Below, piece after piece: positions 1-5,358 of a stretch of DNA of 5,358 bases. The notes beneath the pieces are model-generated. The model was not told the DNA's origin. It made no database searches and saw nothing but the letters and a program-made list of their open reading frames with translations. Made by a program: the position numbers and the translations under genes. Position 1 is the first letter of the stretch. Every line of letters starts with the position of its first letter. Origin of the DNA: Coriobacteriia bacterium (lineage in GTDB: Bacteria > Actinomycetota > Coriobacteriia > Anaerosomatales > JAHIQC01); contig JAURYZ010000104.1 of the NCBI GenBank assembly GCA_030653635.1, forward strand, positions 1 through 5,358, read 5' to 3'.

Positions 1-250
1 GACGACCCTTACCGTAAGCCCATATCAGGACCCGAAAGGCGTGCGCGAGGCGGGGATGCGGGCCGCCGTGGGAGCAGGCATCGTGTACCTCGATCACGAT
101 TTTCGTGAGCTTTATCCGCGCGCGACAGTACGCTCGCGCGAGGCTGGTATGTATCGGCAGAACTACTGTGGGTGCTTGTTTTCGAAGGTTGAGGCCGAAG
201 CGCAGCGTCTGGCTCGTCGCGATGTGCACAAGGCCAAGCGGGGGCAGTAG
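1..250 (+). CDS. queH: Epoxyqueuosine reductase QueH, C-terminal part (5' end outside window)
   Basis: QueH reduces epoxyqueuosine to queuosine in tRNA, the last step of the pathway. It is an iron-sulfur enzyme unrelated to the cobalamin-dependent QueG (family knowledge). The reading frame is open from base 2, giving 82 residues before TAG at 248-250. The fragment opens with TTLTVSPYQDPK, then shows a DHDFRELYP segment and the family hallmark YRQNYCGC followed by LFS. The two cysteines of this CGC are encoded at 167-169 and 173-175. This C-terminal Cys-Gly-Cys motif is diagnostic of the former DUF208 family. The N-terminal half, with the other conserved cysteines, lies upstream of the window, so integrity cannot be judged. 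queA lies about 1 kb downstream on the same strand, which supports the call. The following gene is convergent, 54 bp away. Confidence 0.9.
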   Translation, partial: TTLTVSPYQDPKGVREAGMRAAVGAGIVYLDHDFRELYPRATVRSREAGMYRQNYCGCLFSKVEAEAQRLARRDVHKAKRGQ

Positions 251-280
251 AAGAGGGCATTCGCACCTTGGGGCATCGGT

Positions 281-316
281 GCCGTGACACTCGGTCAAAG
301 TGCCCTACGTGTCGGC
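281..316 (+). terminator. Weak candidate hairpin at the queH/PHP convergent junction
   Basis: GCCG (281-284) can pair with CGGC (313-316), and ACAC (287-290) with GTGT (309-312), leaving a two-base bulge and an 18-base loop. On the plus strand only CTTT follows, so it lacks a proper U-tract. A competing stem, GCACC (263-267) with GGTGC (278-282), exists in the same gap. The right arm runs into the end of the PHP coding sequence. It is a possible transcription end for queH, but it may be chance in GC-rich DNA. Confidence 0.18.
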
Positions 317-1105
317 CTTTGGGCGCTGCGCGTCGCTCGAGCACGGGCGGTCGTCACAGCATGACGACTGCATCCCGGCCGCTGCTTCACGAGCCTTGCG
401 ATCGGCGTCCCGGGCTTTGATCTCGGGAACCTTGCGTGCGTAGCGAACCGTGCGGGTGGGCGACCATGCAGGTCCCCAGCCACGGGTTTCGCGCGCGATG
501 AGTGCGCGTCTCAGGTCCTCGGCATCGGTACCGGGGAAAAGCGTTCGGCTCGTTCCGATCACGGAGAGCATGTGCGCGTCGCTTCCGCCGGTGGCCGCGA
601 CACGATCGCGGTTCCGGCGTTGATATCCATTTGCAAAGAAATTTGCCAAAAAGAGCAGCGGAGTCGAGTTCGCGACCTCAACCGCGTCATACTCGCATGA
701 ATCGTAGACGGACCGCTCTCCTCGGCAAAGGCCATGCTTGTGCCACCAACGAGGCGCGAACGGATGAGCGGCGATTGCGAGACCACCTTGCGCGTGGATG
801 TCGGTGATGGTTTCGGCGGCGGGACGGCCCGGTCGCACGAGCGTGGGGGTCCACAGACCTAGGATATGGCCGTCCGAGGACTCGACCTCTTGGCCGACCA
901 CGACTTGCACGGGGTACTCGTGTGCGATCGCAGCGGCTTCGAGCGCCCCGTCGACTGTGTTGTGGTCGCAGATTGCGACAACCGCCAGATCGGTACGCGC
1001 GGACGCCCACTCGAGGACCTCGCGGGGCGTAGCTGTCCCATCGGAGGCGGTGGTGTGAACGTGTAGATCTGCGGCAGAGAGGGTGCGTCGGCGCATGGTG
1101 TGCAT
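305..1105 (-). CDS. PHP-domain metal-dependent phosphoesterase
   Basis: This is a cytoplasmic metal-dependent hydrolase of the polymerase-and-histidinol-phosphatase (PHP) family, 266 residues from ATG at 1105. The expected metal ligands are visible in order: H15 and H17 in DLHVHT, D22 in SDGT, D47-H48 in CDHNTVDGA, E73 in GQEVES, H114 in AAHPF, and D176 and H178 in GGSDAH. After them comes the GTSRTLFPG stretch (184-192) typical of the PHP-associated C-terminal segment. The complete ligand set predicts an active enzyme. Relatives act on small phosphoesters, nucleotides or RNA ends, and the substrate here cannot be told. Residues 228-266 form a charged, probably disordered tail with three cysteines (C249, C250, C255), unusual for the family. 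No good Shine-Dalgarno precedes the ATG at 1105. Met4 (ATG at 1096) is an alternative start that fits a leaderless mRNA. It is convergent with queH and divergent from queA, and no functional tie to queuosine is shown. Confidence 0.9.
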   Translation of the reverse strand: MHTMRRRTLSAADLHVHTTASDGTATPREVLEWASARTDLAVVAICDHNTVDGALEAAAIAHEYPVQVVVGQEVESSDGHILGLWTPTLVRPGRPAAETITDIHAQGGLAIAAHPFAPRWWHKHGLCRGERSVYDSCEYDAVEVANSTPLLFLANFFANGYQRRNRDRVAATGGSDAHMLSVIGTSRTLFPGTDAEDLRRALIARETRGWGPAWSPTRTVRYARKVPEIKARDADRKAREAAAGMQSSCCDDRPCSSDAQRPKADT

Positions 1106-1109
1106 AGTA
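1104..1109 (-). promoter_or_regulatory. Candidate -10 box (TACTAT) for a leaderless PHP mRNA
   Basis: Read on the minus strand, TACTAT fits the TANNNT form of a -10 element. It ends seven bases before the ATG at 1096, so a start point at or next to that A is expected. This would make Met4 the true first residue and the mRNA leaderless. No convincing -35 hexamer is visible, and if the upstream ATG at 1105 were used this box would be inside the gene. Confidence 0.35.
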
Positions 1110-1164
1110 CCCGAGGAATGGCACCGGCGCGAGGACGGGACGTATCTACGGAAGCATCACGATT

Positions 1165-1201
1165 CACACTTCGCACGATCCTCGCCCACACTTCGCACGA
1201 T
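1165..1201. repeat. 15-bp direct repeat, copies starting 22 bp apart, in the PHP/queA divergent region
   Basis: CACACTTCGCACGAT occurs exactly at 1165-1179 and again at 1187-1201. The start-to-start distance of 22 bp is about two helical turns, so both copies would face the same side of the DNA. A further CACGAT lies at 1158-1163. The repeat sits in the 182-bp gap between two divergent genes, where a transcription-factor operator would be expected. The cognate protein is unknown. Confidence 0.6.
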
Positions 1202-1209
1202 TCGCTCGC

Positions 1210-1260
1210 ATCGTTTCGCGTCGGAGGATCGCGCGTTGTTGTATCCTGCTCGCGAACGAT
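1210..1260. repeat. Imperfect inverted repeat upstream of queA
   Basis: ATCGTTTCGCG at 1210-1220 is complementary to CGCGAACGAT at 1251-1260 apart from one extra T, with 30 bases between. The arms flank a weak -10-like TATCCT (1242-1247). It could be an operator or an mRNA leader stem. It could also be chance, because CGA-rich words are frequent here. No preQ1-riboswitch-like structure was recognised. Confidence 0.3.
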
Positions 1261-1272
1261 GCGTGGCCGATA

Positions 1273-1280
1273 GAGGGGTG
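1273..1280 (+). promoter_or_regulatory. Ribosome binding site of queA
   Basis: GAGGGGTG lies seven bases before the ATG at 1288 and matches the anti-Shine-Dalgarno well. It fixes this ATG as the start, which also agrees with the conserved N-terminus of the protein. Confidence 0.75.
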
Positions 1281-1287
1281 GAGCGCA

Positions 1288-2322
1288 ATGCGCACGGATG
1301 ATTTCGACTACGAGCTTCCCAGTGGATTGATCGCACAAGAGCCGACCGTGCCGCGTGATTCATGCCGCCTGCTCGTGCTCGATCGCTCTAGTGGACAACT
1401 CAATCATCGGGTGTTCTCCGATTTGCCCGAGCACCTTCGCGCCGGCGATGTCATGGTGGTTAATGAGACCAAGGTGCTGCCCGCACGTCTCAAGGGCGCC
1501 AAGGACGAGACCGGGGGCGCCGCCGAGGTCCTTCTGCTCCGCGAGCGCTACGAGGCCACCTGGGAGTGCTTGGTCAAGCCTGGACGTCGTCTCAAGGCGG
1601 GGACTCGTATCATCTTTGGAGACGGCGATTTATTGGGGCTCATTGTTGATGAATTGGAGGATGGCGCCCGTCTGGTTCGGTTCACCCCGAGCGGAGCGGA
1701 ATCGTTCCTTTCCATTGTGCACCGCATAGGCGAGATACCCTTGCCGCCCTACATCACCCGTAGCGTCGACGACCCGAGCCTCTACCAGACGGTATTCGCG
1801 CGCGGCGAACGTTCGGCCGCAGCGCCCACGGCCGGACTCCACTTCACGCCCGAGCTGATCGAGCGCATCGAAGCGGCTGGAATAGCCGTAGTGAAGGTCG
1901 AGCTCGATGTCGGCTTGGACACTTTTCGTGCAGTTGCCGAGGATGACCCTGTGGCCCACAAGATGCACAGCGAGCACTTCAGGGTTTCGCCAAGGGCGGC
2001 CGACGCGGTCAATGACGCACGCAATCGAGGTGCTCGGGTGATCGCGATTGGAACCACTTCTGTTCGCGCGCTTGAGAGTGCGTGGGACGAAGAATCGGGC
2101 AGCGTGGTCGCTCAGGAGAGGGCCACTGAGCTGTTCATCTTGCCGGGGTATCGTTTCCGGGTCGTGGATGCCATGGTCACCAATTTCCACGTGCCGCGCT
2201 CGACGCTCATGATGATGGTGAGCGCGTTCGCCGGAAGAGAGCTCGTGATGCAGACGTACGAGACGGCGATCAGTGAGCGCTATCGGTTCCTGTCCTTTGG
2301 CGACGCGATGCTCATTACCTGA
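1288..2322 (+). CDS. queA: S-adenosylmethionine:tRNA ribosyltransferase-isomerase QueA
   Basis: QueA transfers and isomerises the ribosyl part of S-adenosylmethionine onto preQ1 at tRNA position 34, giving epoxyqueuosine (cytoplasmic). The protein has 344 residues, normal for the family, and is intact. Visible family blocks are DFDYELP (5-11) with LIAQ (14-17), RDSCRLLVL (23-31), NETKVLPARLKG (59-70), GEIPLPPYI (148-156), SAAAPTAGLHFT (176-187), VGLDTFR (208-214), MHSE (226-229), GTTSVRALES (255-264), TELFILPGYRF (280-290), TNFHVPRSTL (298-307) and RYRFLSFGDAM (331-341). Small departures are C26, where the family usually has Ser, and R175, where Gly normally precedes the SxAAPTAG loop. The start has a good ribosome site. 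Upstream is a divergent region with repeats. Downstream it meets the anti-sigma gene head-on after 12 bp, so it is not transcribed simply together with tgt. Confidence 0.97.
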   Translation: MRTDDFDYELPSGLIAQEPTVPRDSCRLLVLDRSSGQLNHRVFSDLPEHLRAGDVMVVNETKVLPARLKGAKDETGGAAEVLLLRERYEATWECLVKPGRRLKAGTRIIFGDGDLLGLIVDELEDGARLVRFTPSGAESFLSIVHRIGEIPLPPYITRSVDDPSLYQTVFARGERSAAAPTAGLHFTPELIERIEAAGIAVVKVELDVGLDTFRAVAEDDPVAHKMHSEHFRVSPRAADAVNDARNRGARVIAIGTTSVRALESAWDEESGSVVAQERATELFILPGYRFRVVDAMVTNFHVPRSTLMMMVSAFAGRELVMQTYETAISERYRFLSFGDAMLIT

Positions 2323-2325
2323 TGC

Positions 2326-2349
2326 GTGCCCGATTCACTTGAGGGGCAC
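2326..2349. terminator. Small hairpin across the queA/anti-sigma junction
   Basis: GTGCCC (2326-2331) and GGGCAC (2344-2349) form a perfect 6-bp stem with a 12-base loop that contains the anti-sigma stop codon. It lies four bases after the queA stop. Neither strand carries a U-tract after the stem, so it is at most a weak bidirectional terminator or a 3'-end stabilising stem. Confidence 0.25.
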
Positions 2350-3360
2350 CCACCATGTCCAGTTCGGATTGCCCGCTGCGGGGTCGTCACCCGAGGTTCC
2401 GGGCGCGACCGCGAATCCTGCTGCGGCGTCAACCCCAGGGAGCACGTAGATCGTCACGCGGGCATTGTCCTTGCCGCCTGCTTCGAACACAGGCGAGCCG
2501 TCCTTAGCAGTTGGCTGTGAGATGCCCTGCGGCATCTGGGGCCAGACTCCGAACTTCGTGATCTCTAAGGACGCCAGACCGAAGGACGCGCCATTGAATT
2601 GTCTTACGATCGCAGTCGCGACGTGCGTGGATGTCCGACCGCCGCTCACGATGATTGCGCCGGGCGCGTCGCCTGCGTACACGTCGCACTCGCGCACCTG
2701 TCCTGTGCCCAGATCGCTTGGCAGTGAGCCCAGGCGCGTGGCAGATGCACTTAGCGTCTCAGGCTTGGGATCGACTGCGTACACGAACCCCTGGAATACG
2801 ACGTACTCCGGAGCACCGGCACGGACCAGCGCAGAGCCCAGGGGCACGCTTTCGGAAGTGCTGAGTGTGTCGCTGTTCTGTGCAGGCGCAGTAGACCAGT
2901 CCGCCGAGGATTCGGCGCCCATTTCCGGCTGGACTACAGCGCGCTCGGCGGGAGCGTTCATGTACCGGATGCCGTTGGCGGTTATCACGCCTACAGCGAG
3001 TACCACTGCTGCAGCGGTAGCGACCCATCCGCCCCATGCGGGCCAGGTTCGGCCGAAGCTCAAGACCCTGGGTCGAGCAGGGGCATCGTCCGCATCGGCT
3101 GCGTCTCGCACATCCTTGGCCTCGCGTGCGGCCAGCGCATCCGAGACGCGCTTGACGCTCACCAGGGCTCGGTCGATGGAGGCTTCGGTGGCTTGAGGGG
3201 ACGGCATCTGGCGGATGCGTGCCAGTCCGGCCACGAATGCCGCGCAATCCGGACAGCTCGCGCAGTGCGTCTTGGCGTTCTTCAGGTCCTCTGATGTGAC
3301 GGCCTCGCCGTCGTATGCAAGAGAGATGGTTTCATGTGCCTGTAGGCATTCGGCCTTCAT
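2335..3360 (-). CDS. Membrane zinc-finger (ZAS/zf-HC2) anti-sigma factor
   Basis: This protein probably binds and silences the ECF sigma factor encoded just upstream, releasing it on an envelope signal. It has 341 residues. Residues 1-50 are the anti-sigma zinc finger, with H32, C36 and C39 in the H-x3-C-x2-C arrangement and C5/H9 as further possible ligands. Residues 51-105 form an acidic, Ala-rich cytoplasmic linker. One transmembrane helix lies at about 106-128 (WPAWGGWVATAAAVVLAVGV). Residues 140-175 are a Ser/Thr-rich linker, and about 176-341 a folded extracytoplasmic domain ending in Trp-rich NWTWWVPLK. I do not recognise that outer domain; it has a single cysteine (C225). The ATG overlaps the sigma stop (ATGA at 3357-3360), so translation is probably coupled, and GGGGGTGAG just upstream is a good ribosome site. 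Sigma binding is inferred from family and context, and the signal is unknown. Confidence 0.9.
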   Translation of the reverse strand: MKAECLQAHETISLAYDGEAVTSEDLKNAKTHCASCPDCAAFVAGLARIRQMPSPQATEASIDRALVSVKRVSDALAAREAKDVRDAADADDAPARPRVLSFGRTWPAWGGWVATAAAVVLAVGVITANGIRYMNAPAERAVVQPEMGAESSADWSTAPAQNSDTLSTSESVPLGSALVRAGAPEYVVFQGFVYAVDPKPETLSASATRLGSLPSDLGTGQVRECDVYAGDAPGAIIVSGGRTSTHVATAIVRQFNGASFGLASLEITKFGVWPQMPQGISQPTAKDGSPVFEAGGKDNARVTIYVLPGVDAAAGFAVAPGTSGDDPAAGNPNWTWWVPLK

Positions 3361-3911
3361 GCTCGCTCACCCCCGGTCATGCCAAGAGTCGAGAGCAGTG
3401 TTCGTCGCGCCCTGAACACTCGAGACTTCACGGTTCCGACCGGTACGCCAAGTTCTGCGGCCGCTTCGGCATACGACAGCCCGAAGATCGTCACCGAACC
3501 GAGCGCCTCGCGGTCCTCGGGCTGCAAGGCGCGCATGGCTTCTTCGACCGCAGCCATGTCGACCACGCTTTGGGCATGGTCGGGACTGAGTCCCGCCACG
3601 AGATCCACGGGATCCACGGGCACCGGGCGCCGCTTGCCGGCCCTGAACATGTCGAGGCAGACGTTTCGCGTGATACGGAACAGCCACGTGGAAAACGCGG
3701 AGCGTTCGTCGAAGCTCCCGAGAGAGCGGTAGACCTTCACCCAGACCTCCTGCATCACGTCCTCGGCGGCCTGTGGATCGCCGAAGAATCGCAGGGCATG
3801 GCCATACACTGCGTCAGCGTGAGCGCGCACCAGGCGCTCGAACGCATCCATATCGCCCGTTTGGGCGGCGGCGACCAGTTCGTGATCGTCTTTGGGTCGC
3901 GCAGCGACCAT
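3357..3911 (-). CDS. ECF-family RNA polymerase sigma factor
   Basis: This is a group 4 (extracytoplasmic function) sigma factor that directs RNA polymerase to a small regulon. Its 184 residues are typical. Region 2 spans about 22-95: DAFERLVRAHADAVY, AEDVMQEVWVKVYRSL (49-64) and the -10-contacting FSTWLFRITRNVCLD (73-87). Region 4 spans about 118-175: LQPEDREAL, then a helix-turn-helix SYAEAAAELGVPVGTVKSRV with the family signature GTVKSRVFRAR at 159-169. Between them is a short Pro/Asp-rich linker and no region 3, as expected. ATG at 3911 has AGAGAGG six bases upstream. The anti-sigma gene follows with a 4-bp overlap, the usual arrangement for a regulator and its antagonist. A GAAC-N17-CGTC pattern upstream (3929-3953) suggests autoregulation. 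The ECF subgroup cannot be assigned by eye. Confidence 0.95.
   Translation of the reverse strand: MVAARPKDDHELVAAAQTGDMDAFERLVRAHADAVYGHALRFFGDPQAAEDVMQEVWVKVYRSLGSFDERSAFSTWLFRITRNVCLDMFRAGKRRPVPVDPVDLVAGLSPDHAQSVVDMAAVEEAMRALQPEDREALGSVTIFGLSYAEAAAELGVPVGTVKSRVFRARRTLLSTLGMTGGERA
3361..3376 (-). promoter_or_regulatory. Ribosome binding site of the anti-sigma gene, inside the sigma gene
   Basis: On the minus strand GGGGGTGAG lies a few bases before the ATG at 3360, within the last codons of the sigma gene. With the ATGA overlap it allows both re-initiation and independent loading of ribosomes, which would keep the two proteins near stoichiometric balance. Confidence 0.6.
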
Positions 3912-3920
3912 ACTCTGCCT

Positions 3921-3992
3921 CTCTTTGTGACGATGGAACCTACATGAGAGTTCGCGCTGACGGGCAAGTGAGAGAAGTTATCGCACAAAGAG
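3921..3992. repeat. Imperfect inverted repeat in the sigma/tgt divergent region
   Basis: The left arm CTCTTTGTGACGAT (3921-3934) and right arm ATCGCACAAAGAG (3980-3992) are complementary over 13 positions, 9 + 4, with one bulged A. They are separated by 45 bases. The left arm covers the proposed -10 and the Shine-Dalgarno of the sigma gene. The right arm ends just upstream of where a tgt -35 would lie. The arrangement suits a regulator binding two half-sites or looping, but no protein is known for it. Confidence 0.55.
3929..3953 (-). promoter_or_regulatory. Candidate ECF-type promoter of the sigma/anti-sigma operon
   Basis: On the minus strand, GAAC (3953-3950) and CGTC (3932-3929) are separated by 17 bases, the layout of many ECF sigma promoters (AAC-containing -35, CGTC-like -10). 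A start point about seven bases on would leave a very short leader before the ATG at 3911 and would crowd the AGAGAGG site. Both motifs are only four bases long, so chance occurrence is quite possible. Support rests on position and on the common autoregulation of such operons. Confidence 0.4.
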
Positions 3993-4016
3993 CATAGCGT
4001 AGGCTCGGAGTTTGGG

Positions 4017-5150
<1,134 letters not shown>

Positions 5151-5164
5151 CCTCGCTGGGCCGG

Positions 5165-5173
5165 TGGTATGAT
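5165..5173 (+). promoter_or_regulatory. Extended -10 promoter for yajC
   Basis: TGGTATGAT combines the TG-n extension with TATGAT (five of six matches to TATAAT). It lies 15 bases after the tgt stop and predicts a start near 5180 and a leader of about 60 bases before yajC. No good -35 is present at the usual distance, as is normal for extended -10 promoters. yajC may therefore be transcribed separately as well as by read-through from tgt. Confidence 0.55.
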
Positions 5174-5222
5174 GTTTCACTGTGAATCCGGCGCCCGTGT
5201 GTTCGCGGCGTTCCCATCTACT

Positions 5223-5234
5223 GGCCAGGAGGCC
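5223..5234 (+). promoter_or_regulatory. yajC Shine-Dalgarno within a small GC hairpin
   Basis: AGGAGG (5227-5232) is a near-perfect ribosome site seven bases before the ATG at 5240 and fixes the start. GGCC at 5223-5226 and GGCC at 5231-5234 can pair around an AGGA loop, so part of the site would be in a stem and part exposed. The stem is only four pairs and may have no effect on translation. Confidence 0.7.
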
Positions 5235-5239
5235 GAGGA

Positions 5240-5358
5240 ATGACAAGCGGTTCCCTATTGTACGCGGCGGTGCTCGTTGCGGCCTTCTACTTTCTGATCA
5301 TCCGACCGCAGCAGATTCGTACGCGTGAGATGCGCGCTTTGGTCGCCGCTCTTTCTGA
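5240..5358 (+). CDS. yajC: Sec translocon accessory subunit YajC, N-terminal part (3' end outside window)
   Basis: YajC is a small single-span inner-membrane protein that associates with SecDF and the SecYEG channel in protein export. Thirty-nine codons are visible from ATG at 5240, and the frame stays open to the window edge; the full protein is usually around 85-120 residues. A hydrophobic segment covers about residues 5-21 and runs straight into FYFLIIRPQQ (16-25), the family signature at the cytoplasmic end of the membrane helix, followed by the basic stretch RTRE. The start has a strong AGGAGG site. Its place after tgt matches the common tgt-yajC-secD-secF order, so secD is expected next, outside the window. 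It appears to have its own extended -10 promoter in the 89-bp gap after tgt. Confidence 0.93.
   Translation, partial: MTSGSLLYAAVLVAAFYFLIIRPQQIRTREMRALVAALS

Noticed and set aside
1165..1201. CRISPR-like array
   Set aside because: Only two full copies of a 15-bp word with a 7-bp gap are present, too short in both repeat and spacer.
1106..1287. preQ1 riboswitch upstream of queA
   Set aside because: I looked for the short C-rich hairpin followed by an A-rich tail that pairs near the ribosome site and saw neither. The leader is GC-rich with only the direct repeat and a weak inverted repeat.
1330..1341. Near copy of the sigma/tgt inverted-repeat arm (ATCGCACAAGAG) inside queA
   Set aside because: It encodes the conserved LIAQE segment of QueA and differs by one missing A, so the likeness is best explained by coding constraint.
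2465..3196. Plus-strand open frame (243 codons) opposite the anti-sigma gene
   Set aside because: It is a shadow of the anti-sigma frame. Its Ser/Ala/Thr-rich low-complexity product has no domain, while the minus-strand frame has a zinc finger, membrane helix and an ATGA link to the sigma gene.

Overview
The window is high-GC bacterial DNA, and every substantial stretch of it is explained by compact protein genes. The gene set is queH, queA and tgt, with yajC after tgt, plus an ECF sigma factor paired with a membrane zinc-finger anti-sigma factor. Together with the GC-rich codon use and what look like leaderless promoters, this suggests an actinobacterium-like organism, perhaps a deep lineage such as Coriobacteriia. 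That placement is inference from gene content, not a phylogenetic result.

Layout. 1-250 (+): 3' end of queH. 305-1105 (-): a PHP-domain metal-dependent phosphoesterase, convergent with queH. 1106-1287: a divergent promoter region with a 15-bp direct repeat whose copies start 22 bp apart. 1288-2322 (+): complete queA. 2335-3360 (-): anti-sigma factor, ending 12 bp from the end of queA. 3357-3911 (-): ECF sigma factor, upstream of the anti-sigma gene and overlapping it by 4 bp (ATGA). 3912-4028: a divergent control region with a long imperfect inverted repeat, a possible ECF-type promoter for the sigma gene and a TAGAAT box exactly placed for a leaderless tgt mRNA. 4029-5150 (+): complete tgt. 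5151-5239: yajC leader with an extended -10 promoter and a strong Shine-Dalgarno. 5240-end (+): 5' end of yajC, open at the window edge.

How the genes fit together. Tgt exchanges guanine-34 for preQ1 in tRNAs with GUN anticodons. QueA then adds the epoxycyclopentanediol from S-adenosylmethionine, and QueH reduces epoxyqueuosine to queuosine. All three last steps of queuosine synthesis are therefore here, on one strand, but two minus-strand units (PHP; sigma/anti-sigma) split them, so queA and tgt cannot share a simple operon. YajC is the accessory subunit of the Sec translocon; tgt-yajC-secDF is a well-known bacterial gene order. The sigma/anti-sigma pair looks like an independent envelope-signal switch. 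No direct link to queuosine or Sec is visible beyond position.

I see no tRNA or rRNA gene, CRISPR array, insertion sequence or phage gene. The most interesting parts are the two divergent control regions and the unrecognised extracytoplasmic domain of the anti-sigma factor.
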